Assembly: GCF_900119795.1 (NCBI RefSeq)
Contig: NZ_LT634361.1
Span: 2,542,001 to 2,606,000, forward strand
Source of the DNA: Tenacibaculum maritimum NCIMB 2154
GTDB lineage: Bacteria; Bacteroidota; Bacteroidia; Flavobacteriales; Flavobacteriaceae
Direction: 5' to 3'
DNA: 64,000 nt
The position numbers were made by a program, and so were the translations under genes. Within the stretch, counting starts at the first letter, position 1. Every line of letters starts with the position of its first letter. Shown here in pieces: positions 8,527-16,951 of this stretch. The notes beneath the pieces are model-generated. The model saw only the letters and a list, made by a program, of their open reading frames with translations, had not been told where the DNA came from and searched no databases.

Positions 8527-9651
8527 TTGAAGCAAAAAAAACATATTCTTTTCCTCTGCGGTTGGTATCCTTCTCGCGTATTTCCTTATAATGGAGATTT
8601 TATCCAAAGGCATGCCGAAGCTGTTAGCTCCAATTATCAAGTTAGCGTTTTACACCTTGTTTCTGATGCTAATTGTAAAAAAAGTACGCATATTTCTCAT
8701 GAGATAAAAAATACGATACAAACACATATCGCTTATATAAAACCAAGTAAAAACCCTATCATAAAAGGGATTAGGTTCTATATTGCTTTTCAAAAACTTT
8801 TAAAGAATATTGGGTATTTTGACCTTGTACACCTCAACAAGCTGTATCCGTTTGGTATTTTTGCCTTATATTTAAAATGGGTAAAAAAGAAAAATTATAT
8901 CATTTCGGAACATTGGACTGGTTATCACCCTCCTCTTTCTAAAAGTATTTCTAACATTTCATTATTTTTATCCAGATTAATTGCCAAAAACGCTTCTTTT
9001 ATATGCCCCGTTTCCTTTGATTTAAAAAAGTCTATGGAAACGCTAAAATTATATGGAAACTATAAAGTGGTTCCTAATGTTGTTGACACCTCTTTATTTA
9101 CTCCTCAACCGAAAAAAGAAAGGACTTTTACCATATTACATATTTCAAATATGGTAGATACTCACAAGAATGTTTCTGGAATTATAAAAACAATGGCAAC
9201 TTTAAATCGTACTATTAGTAATTTCAAACTTATACTGATTGGGGAAGGAGTTTCCAAATACAAACCATTAGCTATAAGTCTTCATATTGCTTCTAAAATT
9301 GAATTTATATCTCAAATACCTCATCATAAAGTTCCTAATTTTATACAAAAGGCTGATATTTTTGTCCTATTCAGCAATTACGAAAATCTTCCTTGCGTAA
9401 TTTTAGAGAGCTTTTCATGTGGCACACCTGTCATCACTACAAACGTAGGAGGAATTAGCGAATTTTTCCCTGACGATTTCGGGAAACTAATTGCTCCTAA
9501 AAAGGAAGATGAGCTCCTAAAAAACATCTTATTTTTCTACCATAAAAAAGAACAGCCTTCTTCTGAAAAAATGCACCAATATGTTGTTAAACATTTTAGC
9601 AAAGAGGCTATTTGCAAATCGTTTTCTAACCTTTACAAAATAAGTTTTTAA
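8527..9651 (+). CDS. Family 4 glycosyltransferase (GT-B fold)
   Basis: The 374-residue protein is a retaining GT-B glycosyltransferase. The N-terminal domain begins FLCGWYPSRVFPYNGDFIQRH and the C-terminal donor-binding domain contains LIGEG and YENLPCVILESFSCGTPVI, in which Glu286 and Glu294 form the EX7E motif that binds the nucleotide sugar. The start codon is TTG: an in-frame TAA lies at 8518-8520, no ATG occurs before the conserved N-terminal motif, and homology needs nearly all residues after 8527. The flippase gene starts 1 base after the stop, so the two are co-transcribed. It probably adds a sugar to a lipid-linked glycan at the cytoplasmic membrane face. Confidence 0.9.
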   Translation: MKQKKHILFLCGWYPSRVFPYNGDFIQRHAEAVSSNYQVSVLHLVSDANCKKSTHISHEIKNTIQTHIAYIKPSKNPIIKGIRFYIAFQKLLKNIGYFDLVHLNKLYPFGIFALYLKWVKKKNYIISEHWTGYHPPLSKSISNISLFLSRLIAKNASFICPVSFDLKKSMETLKLYGNYKVVPNVVDTSLFTPQPKKERTFTILHISNMVDTHKNVSGIIKTMATLNRTISNFKLILIGEGVSKYKPLAISLHIASKIEFISQIPHHKVPNFIQKADIFVLFSNYENLPCVILESFSCGTPVITTNVGGISEFFPDDFGKLIAPKKEDELLKNILFFYHKKEQPSSEKMHQYVVKHFSKEAICKSFSNLYKISF

Positions 9652-9652
9652 A

Positions 9653-10927
9653 ATGATTTACAAGGAATTACACCCCTACCTTAAAGGCTTTTTTAGTAGA
9701 TCTGGAAGCTATGTTTTTATAGCTACTATTATGGCTAAAGGCTTGTCTTTTTTAACTTCTTTAGCCGCCTTATACCTAATTCCAAGTAAAACATTGGGAG
9801 CTGTATTGTTTGCTTATAATATCATTACTTTTTTAATTCCTATTAGTGGATTAGGACTGCATCAAGGTTTGCTTAGGTATGGAGCTATTTTAAAAGATCA
9901 AGATACAAAAGATAGTTTATTCCTTTACGTTTTTAAAAATGGTTTTTGGGCATCTTTATTACTAACTTTCATTTTGGTATTTATTTCTATACTCATTCCT
10001 TTCCAATTTAAAGAAACCTCAAAATACTTGGCTCTCTTAGCTTTTTTGTTAATTCCTTCTTATATTCTTGGGATTATTAAAATTCAATTCCGATTAAAAA
10101 ATGATAATAAGTCTTTTGCTTTTTCAGAAATTGTATATCATAGCATTTTGATAATAAGTGTGGTACTCTTGTCTTATTTTTATAAAGAAATGGGGTATAT
10201 AGCTGCGCTGCTTATAAGTCCTGCAATTACTTCCTTTATTTTTATCAAAAAGCTACGGATTAATTTCCAAGCTAAAAAGAAATTAGCTATAACCAATTAC
10301 CGCTTTTGGAAATATGGTTTTTTTACAAGCTTATCAAACGTTATAGGCCAGCTTCTTTTTGTGATAGATATTTTATTAATAGGGATTTTATTAAATGATC
10401 CCAAGATGGTTACCAATTATCGGTATGTTTCCTTAATCCCCTTTAGTTTGCTTTTTCTTCCAAGGGTTTTTATAAATACTGATTTTGTTGCTTTTACGGA
10501 GAAGATTGACGATAAAAAGTATATCATTAATTATATAAAAAGTTACACTATTTTATTTTTAATTATAAGTATAATTTTCACCTTCATTTCATTTATTTTC
10601 TCAAATCAAATTTTAAGTACCCTCGATGAAAGCTTTACCCAATATAGCACTGCTTTTTTCATATTGACTATTGGTATATCAGGAATTTACACCTCAAGAG
10701 GTTTATATGGAAATTTATTATCTTCTATCGGAAAAGCTACCGTCAACTATTATATTGCTTTAAGCGGACTGGCTTTAAATATTATCAGCAACTATTTCTT
10801 AATTCCTTTATATGGAATCACTGGAGCTGCTATGACTACTGCTTTTTTAATGTGGGCTACCGGACTTGCTTCGTTAATTTTGTTCTGGTTTTTTTATAAA
10901 AAAAGAATCAAAAAAATAACTATTTAA
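9653..10927 (+). CDS. Polysaccharide flippase (Wzx/MVF-like, MATE-superfamily fold)
   Basis: The 424-residue product has about twelve to fourteen hydrophobic segments in two halves. The N-terminal ARG-like region is SRSGSYVFIATIMAKGLSFL, followed by SGLGLHQGLLRYGA, typical of oligosaccharide flippases, which move undecaprenyl-linked repeat units to the periplasmic face. Its gene follows the glycosyltransferase gene by 1 base, supporting a role in glycan export. The last 54 bases overlap the 3' end of the convergent FemAB-like gene; both reading frames are intact there. The glycan cannot be identified from these genes. Confidence 0.88.
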   Translation: MIYKELHPYLKGFFSRSGSYVFIATIMAKGLSFLTSLAALYLIPSKTLGAVLFAYNIITFLIPISGLGLHQGLLRYGAILKDQDTKDSLFLYVFKNGFWASLLLTFILVFISILIPFQFKETSKYLALLAFLLIPSYILGIIKIQFRLKNDNKSFAFSEIVYHSILIISVVLLSYFYKEMGYIAALLISPAITSFIFIKKLRINFQAKKKLAITNYRFWKYGFFTSLSNVIGQLLFVIDILLIGILLNDPKMVTNYRYVSLIPFSLLFLPRVFINTDFVAFTEKIDDKKYIINYIKSYTILFLIISIIFTFISFIFSNQILSTLDESFTQYSTAFFILTIGISGIYTSRGLYGNLLSSIGKATVNYYIALSGLALNIISNYFLIPLYGITGAAMTTAFLMWATGLASLILFWFFYKKRIKKITI

Positions 10928-11773
10928 GGCATAGTATGTCTCTTTTTTTGCACCAAAACTCCTATAAAAACGGGCTATCCCCTCTAACATAGATCCTTCA
11001 AAATCTAAAATTAGATCGCTCTCAGAAAATGTTTCTATCAACTTGGTAACTAAGAGTGTTGCATACCCTCTTTTTTTACCTTCATTACTTATGATAGGCA
11101 TTAAATAAGTAATCCTATGTTTATCTTTTAAAAACAACAAACTAGCCATTAACGCATTATCCTCTTTTATTCCCCATATAAAAATATATTGATTTTTTAG
11201 CTTTGCTAAATTCTTTAAAATGGAGAAAGGATAAGAATCTAATTCATAATTTTTAGGGACTTCTTCTATAAATTTAATAAAAAGCTCACTATCTAAATTC
11301 TTTTCTAAAGTAAAATTTCTTTTCTCAGCCTTTTTATAATCTCTTTTACGGTTTTTATTATAGTTTTTAAAAATTTCAGTTTTTCCTTTCTTTAAAGAGA
11401 GTACATAATTTTCCCTTTGCATGGCCTTAGGTATATCCATCTTATTTTGAAAATTAAATTGTAAAACAACTTTAAAAAAATATTTCGGTATCTTTTTTAT
11501 AAACCTTACAACTTCTCTCTCCAAAATTACATTTTTAGAAAACACTCCTAACTGTTGGCAAAAATAAGGTTGTGTAATATATGCTATAGCATACCTCCTC
11601 TTCCAAGGTAAAGGCATTACTGCTTCATAATCATTCAACACCAACACAGCCCAACTTTCTGCTACAATATCTAAATACCATGAATATGCATAGAGCATAC
11701 TTTGTATTGACGCTTCTATACATTCATCATACTTTTCAACATCCAATTCTTCTCTTTTGAGGTATTTTATCAT
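10874..11773 (-). CDS. FemAB/GNAT-like acyltransferase-fold protein
   Basis: The 299-residue protein resembles the FemAB-related GNAT proteins found in polysaccharide loci. Visible features are an N-terminal half with YSWYLDIVAESW and a basic linker NYNKNRKRDYKKAEKR (about 137-152). The C-terminal acetyltransferase-like half includes NEGKKRGYATLLVTKLIE (acyl-CoA loop, RGYAT) and DFEGSMLEGIARFYRSFGA, the conserved FemAB C-terminal motif. It may transfer an acyl or aminoacyl group to a cell-surface polymer; the substrate is unknown. Its ATG overlaps the stop of the upstream deacetylase gene (ATGA, 4 bases), indicating translational coupling. Its 3' end overlaps the flippase gene by 54 bases. 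Confidence 0.78.
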   Translation of the reverse strand: MIKYLKREELDVEKYDECIEASIQSMLYAYSWYLDIVAESWAVLVLNDYEAVMPLPWKRRYAIAYITQPYFCQQLGVFSKNVILEREVVRFIKKIPKYFFKVVLQFNFQNKMDIPKAMQRENYVLSLKKGKTEIFKNYNKNRKRDYKKAEKRNFTLEKNLDSELFIKFIEEVPKNYELDSYPFSILKNLAKLKNQYIFIWGIKEDNALMASLLFLKDKHRITYLMPIISNEGKKRGYATLLVTKLIETFSESDLILDFEGSMLEGIARFYRSFGAKKETYYALNSYFFDSFFIKKPEQN

Positions 11774-13098
11774 TTAGATGTTACTATTTTCAGCATTGAT
11801 TTATATACATTTCCCCAACCTTTCCATCGTAGATAATTACTTAAACTTTCGTTATGAAATAACGTAATAAATACTCCATTCACTTTTTTAACTTCATTCT
11901 TTAAATCTCGGATTCTTCCCAAAGACTGTTTAGGGGTCAACTTCATATAATCGTTTAATGTAGTATCCATTAATGCAAACGAAAATATTTTTAAGGGTGT
12001 TTGAATTTCAAAATCTAAATCATAAAAATAAAAAGGGGTACAAGTACTCGCTCTAAACCCTACATGATCTGCATATCCCATAGAGTAATCTTCTACAATT
12101 TCTAAATCTATTAGTTTTTGGTATGTTTCAGGCAAATTGAAACGCAAATAGTGTTGTCTGGAGCGTGTAATTGGCATATTTGTTATTCGTTCCATACGTT
12201 CCTTTTCCTTTTTCAACATAGAGGCATCCTGCATCGTAAAATAAGATGGATGCAAACCTACGCGGGCATAGTCAACCATCTCTTTTATCAATAGTTGAAA
12301 GTTGTTTTTAGAAGAAGACACATTCGTATCAAATGTTGTATAATCTCCTATTAGAAAGAAGAATATCGTTCTAACATCATATTCTTTTTTTAATGAAATT
12401 AATTTATCAAAAGTTTGAAAGGGATCTTTTTTTATTCTAAAAACAATAGCCATTCTATTCCAAAGATTAAAAAGATTTAATTTCCCTACATCATTTAAGA
12501 AGCCTCCTATTGTTCTCACAAAACTTTTATGCCTATACGCATAGGCATTATCTACATCTATAGTAGAAATAAACTGAAAATTCCTTTCTTTATATTGATA
12601 CGTTGGAAAGCGCTCTTTCAAAGCCTTTAATAACTTAAAGGCCCATATATCAATAATAGGTTTTTCTAAAAAACCATATTTATAAGCAATACTTTTTTCT
12701 GCTGAAAAGCGCCCATGTTTATCTTTTACATGAGGTAAATACTCTTCATACCTTGTTATCAAATAAAAACTTGCTGCAAAAATATCAAACGGAATTACTG
12801 ATTTAGAACCTGCTGAGAAAAAACACGGAACGGTATCCCAGTTACCCATATTAATTTCTAAGTCATTTACTCCTTGCTCAAATAATAATGCATTGGATCT
12901 AATAAAAAACTCCTTTCCTAAAGGTACTTTAGTATATGATAGCTTAGGGCCGTTATGAGCTACAAATGTTTCTATTTTTGAAGTGAAATCAATAGAGATT
13001 TTCAACGTTCTGGTAAAAATATGTTTAAAAATATAACGAACTCTAGGCGTTATCTTATGGGTGTATATAAGTATCATAAGCTTTCTAATAGGTATCAA
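11770..13098 (-). CDS. Polysaccharide deacetylase-family protein (NodB-like fold)
   Basis: The 442-residue protein contains a NodB-like domain preceded by a Flavobacteriaceae-type N-terminal region (ITRYEEYLPHVKDKHGRF). Candidate catalytic motifs are FISTIDVDNAYAYRHK (the Asp pair of motif 1), GLHPSY (the His of motif 2) and a late LFHNES. These enzymes remove acetyl groups from envelope glycans. It is followed by the FemAB-like gene with an ATGA overlap and preceded by radC at 3 bases. A second methionine 7 codons in (base 13077) is as good a start. Divergence from the classical motifs leaves the exact activity open. Confidence 0.78.
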   Translation of the reverse strand: MIPIRKLMILIYTHKITPRVRYIFKHIFTRTLKISIDFTSKIETFVAHNGPKLSYTKVPLGKEFFIRSNALLFEQGVNDLEINMGNWDTVPCFFSAGSKSVIPFDIFAASFYLITRYEEYLPHVKDKHGRFSAEKSIAYKYGFLEKPIIDIWAFKLLKALKERFPTYQYKERNFQFISTIDVDNAYAYRHKSFVRTIGGFLNDVGKLNLFNLWNRMAIVFRIKKDPFQTFDKLISLKKEYDVRTIFFFLIGDYTTFDTNVSSSKNNFQLLIKEMVDYARVGLHPSYFTMQDASMLKKEKERMERITNMPITRSRQHYLRFNLPETYQKLIDLEIVEDYSMGYADHVGFRASTCTPFYFYDLDFEIQTPLKIFSFALMDTTLNDYMKLTPKQSLGRIRDLKNEVKKVNGVFITLFHNESLSNYLRWKGWGNVYKSMLKIVTSK

Positions 13099-13101
13099 AA
13101 C

Positions 13102-13788
13102 CTATAATATTCCTTCATCTGCAAAGCTAAAATATATTTTTTCAGCAATAATTAAATGATCTAATAATTTTATATCTAAAAAAGTTCCTGCCTCTTTAAT
13201 CTTCTTTGTAATTTTAATATCTGATTCACTTGGCTTTACTCTTCCTGAAGGATGATTGTGACATACGATCATTCCTATACAAGACAATTCCAATGCTCTT
13301 TTATACAAAGGTCGAACATCTACCAAAGTGGCTGTCAATCCTCCTTTGCTAATCTTATGTTTTGCTAATACCTTGTTCGAATTATTAAGATATAAAACCC
13401 AAAATTCTTCGTATTCTAAATCTCCTATAATTGGACGCATCAGCTTAAATACATCTGAAGAACTCATTATCTTAGTTTTTTTTAACGCATTTTCAAACTG
13501 GCGCCGTCTTCCTAATTCTAGCGCTGTGATAATACTAATTGCTTTTGCCTCTCCAATTCCATTAAATTTAGTTAATTCTGCTACTGATAACCTTGCCAAC
13601 TTCCTTAAATTATTTCCTACTGATTGAAGGATTCTCTGAGATAGCGCTACTGCTGTCTCTTTCCTATTTCCTGATCCTATCAAAATAGCAATCAATTCAG
13701 TATCTGATAAATTTGATTGTCCTTTTGCTAATAGCTTCTCCCTAGGCCTATCATCAAGTGCCCAGGATTTTATGGTTAACTTTTTCAT
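13102..13788 (-). CDS. radC: RadC-family JAB/MPN metalloprotein
   Basis: The 228-residue protein has an N-terminal helix-hairpin-helix region (LTKFNGIGEAKAISIITALELGRR, about 72-95) and a C-terminal JAB1/MPN domain with the metal motif HNHPSG (177-182) followed by PSESD (186-190). The family is named for DNA repair, but its biochemical role in bacteria remains unsettled; copies in mobile elements are associated with anti-restriction or recombination. This is a full-length chromosomal copy between trkA (divergent) and the polysaccharide deacetylase gene (3 bases downstream), so it may be the first gene of that operon. Confidence 0.93.
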   Translation of the reverse strand: MKKLTIKSWALDDRPREKLLAKGQSNLSDTELIAILIGSGNRKETAVALSQRILQSVGNNLRKLARLSVAELTKFNGIGEAKAISIITALELGRRRQFENALKKTKIMSSSDVFKLMRPIIGDLEYEEFWVLYLNNSNKVLAKHKISKGGLTATLVDVRPLYKRALELSCIGMIVCHNHPSGRVKPSESDIKITKKIKEAGTFLDIKLLDHLIIAEKIYFSFADEGIL

Positions 13789-13824
13789 ATATTCATAACT
13801 TTTCTATAAATATATGTCTTTTTT

Positions 13825-13855
13825 TTGCACACGCCAAACAAGCACACTATCTTTG
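13825..13855 (+). promoter_or_regulatory. Bacteroidota-type promoter of trkA-trkH
   Basis: A TTG at 13825-13827 (end of a T-run) is separated by 20 bases from TATCTTTG at 13848-13855, matching the -33/-7 pattern of Bacteroidota sigma factor. It lies 24 bases before the ATG at 13880 and helps to place that start. Confidence 0.65.
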
Positions 13856-13879
13856 TTGTTTATTCTGATTTTAAAGTAT

Positions 13880-15226
13880 ATGAAAATTATCATAGCTGGA
13901 GCAGGAGACGTAGGGTTTCACTTGGCTAAACTACTTTCATACGAATCTCAAGATACGTATATCATTGATTTTAACGGAGAAAAGTTAAACCACATCAACA
14001 ATCACCTTGATGTAATCACTAAAAAGGGAGATGCTACTTCTATAAGACTTTTAAAGGAAATAGGTATAGAGTCTGCTGACTTGTTACTGGCCGTTACTGA
14101 GAGTCAAAATACCAATTTTACCATTTCTGTAATTGGTAAAGCTTTAGGAGTAAAAAAAACAATTGCTAGAATAAATAATCCTGAATTTGTAAAAAATGAT
14201 GAAATAAACTTTCAAGATTTTGGCGTTGATTTTATGATTTCACCAGAAGAATTAGCTGCTGATGAAATAAAACTACTACTAAATCAATCATCATTTAATG
14301 ATACTGTTGCTTTTGAAAATGGGGTTTTTAATGTGATGGGAACTTCCCTGAGTTATAAGTCTCCTATCGTTAACTTAACTGTCAAAGAAGCTAAAGATAA
14401 ATTTTCTAATGTTGATTTTATCACTATTGCTATTAAACGAGAAGGAATTGCTCAAACTATCATTCCAAGAGGGGATACTGAATATAAAATAAAGGATCAG
14501 GTGTATTTTTCTGTACCAAACTATAGTATTGACAAACTATCTCCTATTATCGGAAAAAAACAAATTGATATTAAAAATGTAATGATTCTTGGAGGTAGTA
14601 GTATTGGTAAAAAAACAGCAAGAAACCTCTGTAAAGAAAATTTCAAAGTTAAATTATTCGAAAAAAATAAAGATAAAGCATTAACACTTGCGGAAGATTT
14701 AAGACATACTTTAGTCATTAATGGAGATGGAAGGAACATAGAACTTCTTGAAGAAGAAAACATTCGTGAAATGGATGCTTTCATCGCAGTTACAGGTGAC
14801 TCTGAAACAAATATAATGTCTTGTTTAGTAGCCAAATCTAAAGGAGTTAGAAAAACAATTGCTTTGGTAGAGAATATGGACTATATAAACATATCTCAAA
14901 CTATAGGCATCGACACACTTATCAACAAAAAATTAATTGCTGCCAGTAACATATTCCGTCACATCAGAAAAGGAGAAATATTAGCACTTGCCAACCTATA
15001 CAATATAGACGCCGAGGTTTTTGAATTTGAGGTGCAACCCAATGCCGCGGTAACCAAAAAACCTATCAAAGAACTTCGTTTCCCAAGAGAAGCTGTTTTT
15101 GGAGGTATTATACGCAATGGAAAAGCAATTATGTCTTTTGGAAGTAAGCAAATTCAAAGTGGTGATAAAGTAATTGTTTTCTGTTTACCAGAAGCTATAA
15201 CTACCGTAGAAGAATTGTTTAATTAA
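13880..15226 (+). CDS. trkA: Trk potassium uptake system NAD-binding component TrkA
   Basis: The 448-residue cytoplasmic protein contains two RCK units. The first begins MKIIIAGAGDVGFHLAK with the Rossmann glycine motif GAGDVG (6-11), and the second has GGSSIGKKTA (238 onward). Each is followed by a TrkA_C-type beta domain (for example SPIVNLTVKEAKDKF and KKPIKELRFPREAVFG). TrkA gates the TrkH channel in response to bound nucleotide. I chose the ATG at 13880 because the Rossmann fold begins there and a promoter lies just upstream; an earlier in-frame methionine at 13814 would place the promoter inside the gene. trkH begins 1 base after the stop. Confidence 0.95.
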   Translation: MKIIIAGAGDVGFHLAKLLSYESQDTYIIDFNGEKLNHINNHLDVITKKGDATSIRLLKEIGIESADLLLAVTESQNTNFTISVIGKALGVKKTIARINNPEFVKNDEINFQDFGVDFMISPEELAADEIKLLLNQSSFNDTVAFENGVFNVMGTSLSYKSPIVNLTVKEAKDKFSNVDFITIAIKREGIAQTIIPRGDTEYKIKDQVYFSVPNYSIDKLSPIIGKKQIDIKNVMILGGSSIGKKTARNLCKENFKVKLFEKNKDKALTLAEDLRHTLVINGDGRNIELLEEENIREMDAFIAVTGDSETNIMSCLVAKSKGVRKTIALVENMDYINISQTIGIDTLINKKLIAASNIFRHIRKGEILALANLYNIDAEVFEFEVQPNAAVTKKPIKELRFPREAVFGGIIRNGKAIMSFGSKQIQSGDKVIVFCLPEAITTVEELFN

Positions 15227-15227
15227 T

Positions 15228-16727
15228 ATGGAAAATCTTAACCTTAAACTTATTTATCGTTTTTTAGGACTTACTGCTACTTTAAACGGAATTTTCATGC
15301 TCATGGCAATTCCTTTCAGTTTTTACTTCCAAGAAACTGCTAAGTTAGGAATTTTAAATGCTGGAATTATTACCATATTTATAGGAGCATTACTTTATTT
15401 TTTTAATAAACCAATCAATAAAAACTTACAAAAAAAAGAGGGGTATTTAATTGTATCCTTGGGTTGGCTGATCCTTTCTCTAACAGGAATGCTTCCTTAT
15501 TTACTAACAGGTAGCATCCCTAATATTACAGATGCATTTTTTGAAACCATATCAGGGTATTCTACTACTGGTTCTTCTATCTTAACAGATATAGAATCTA
15601 TGCCTAAAGGGATTCTTTTTTGGCGTAGTGCAACGCATTGGCTTGGAGGGATGGGAATTATTGTATTAACTATTGCTATTTTACCATTGTTAGGTATTGG
15701 AGGAATGCAATTATTTATGGCAGAAGCTCCTGGGCCTTCAGCAGATAAATTACACCCTAGAATTACAGAAACTGCTAAACGGTTATGGCTAATATACGTA
15801 CTCTTAACTTTTGTTCAATTTTTACTATTAAAAATTGCTGGTATGTCTTGGTTTGATGCTATAAATCACGCTATGGCAACTGTTAGTACGGGTGGATTTT
15901 CTACAAAAAATAATAGCATTGCTTTTTGGAATGGAATACCAATGGTACAATATATCATTATCTTTTTTATGTTTATTGCTGGAACTAATTTTGTTTTAAC
16001 ATATTTTGCCTTAAAAGGAAAAATTCAAAAAGCTTTTCAAAATGAAGAGTTCCGCTATTATCTATTTGGAATACTGGGTATTTCAACAATAGTAGCTTTC
16101 ACCATATTATTTTTACAAGATCCTAATTTACAAACTACAATTGCACATCCTAAACCTTATGGAGAAATAGAAAGCGCTATTAGACATTCTCTATTCTCCG
16201 TAATATCTGTAGTAACTACTACTGGTTTCGTTACTGCTGATTTTACTATGTGGAGTTTTTTTGCTACTGGTATTTTCTTCTCTTTATTTTTTGTAGGAGG
16301 ATCTGCAGGATCTACTTCAGGAGGAGTCAAAATTGTGCGCCACATTGTAATGCTAAAAAACAGTTTTTTAGAATTTAAGAAATCACTACATCCTAATGCT
16401 ATCATTCCCGTTCGGTATGATCGAAAAGCTGTTAATAAAACCATTGTTTTCAACATATTATCGTTTTTTATTTTATATATGTTGATATTCATGATAGGAA
16501 CAATTGCATTAGCATTACTTGGTTTAGACATACAATCTGCATTAGGAGCTTCTGCTTCTTCCTTAGGAAATATTGGGCCTGCGATAGGAAGCGTAAGCCC
16601 TGTTGATAATTTTAGTCATTTATCAATAGGCGCTAAATGGGTATGCTCTTTTTTAATGCTTATTGGACGTTTAGAACTTTTCACTGTTCTTATTTTATTT
16701 ACTCCTTTCTTCTGGCGTAAAAACTAG
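15228..16727 (+). CDS. trkH: Trk potassium uptake channel subunit TrkH
   Basis: The 499-residue membrane protein has about ten or more hydrophobic segments. Four selectivity-filter-like loops are recognisable, including SGYSTTGSSI, ATVSTGGFST, TTTGFVTADF and SLGNIGPAIG. GGSAGSTSGGVKI lies in the region that forms the intramembrane gate loop. The partner trkA lies 1 base upstream, so the two are one operon for potassium uptake in the inner membrane. Length fits the family. Confidence 0.95.
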   Translation: MENLNLKLIYRFLGLTATLNGIFMLMAIPFSFYFQETAKLGILNAGIITIFIGALLYFFNKPINKNLQKKEGYLIVSLGWLILSLTGMLPYLLTGSIPNITDAFFETISGYSTTGSSILTDIESMPKGILFWRSATHWLGGMGIIVLTIAILPLLGIGGMQLFMAEAPGPSADKLHPRITETAKRLWLIYVLLTFVQFLLLKIAGMSWFDAINHAMATVSTGGFSTKNNSIAFWNGIPMVQYIIIFFMFIAGTNFVLTYFALKGKIQKAFQNEEFRYYLFGILGISTIVAFTILFLQDPNLQTTIAHPKPYGEIESAIRHSLFSVISVVTTTGFVTADFTMWSFFATGIFFSLFFVGGSAGSTSGGVKIVRHIVMLKNSFLEFKKSLHPNAIIPVRYDRKAVNKTIVFNILSFFILYMLIFMIGTIALALLGLDIQSALGASASSLGNIGPAIGSVSPVDNFSHLSIGAKWVCSFLMLIGRLELFTVLILFTPFFWRKN

Positions 16728-16920
16728 TGCTAAAAAAACGAATACCATTTTACTGGTTGAAACTACCAAAAAACCTCCTCTACTTTCCTGTATGAGAATA
16801 CCAACTTATAACTAATATGACTCAAAATTTAATTTGTTACTTTTCATATAAGAAAAGTAGCAAACGCGTTATCTGAATGTAAAATATTCAAACACAGTCT
16901 CTTTTTTATTTCATTTTTAA

Positions 16921-16928
16921 TAAATTTG
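16921..16928 (+). promoter_or_regulatory. Candidate -7 box (TAAATTTG)
   Basis: This exact TAnnTTTG match lies 23 bases before the ATG of the lamin-tail T9SS protein. No clear -33 TTTG is visible, so support is moderate. Confidence 0.45.
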
Positions 16929-16951
16929 GAACCTATCTTAAATTTTTAATT

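Noticed and set aside
13814-13879. N-terminal extension of trkA
   Set aside because: It would include the -7 box, and the Rossmann fold starts exactly at the ATG at 13880.
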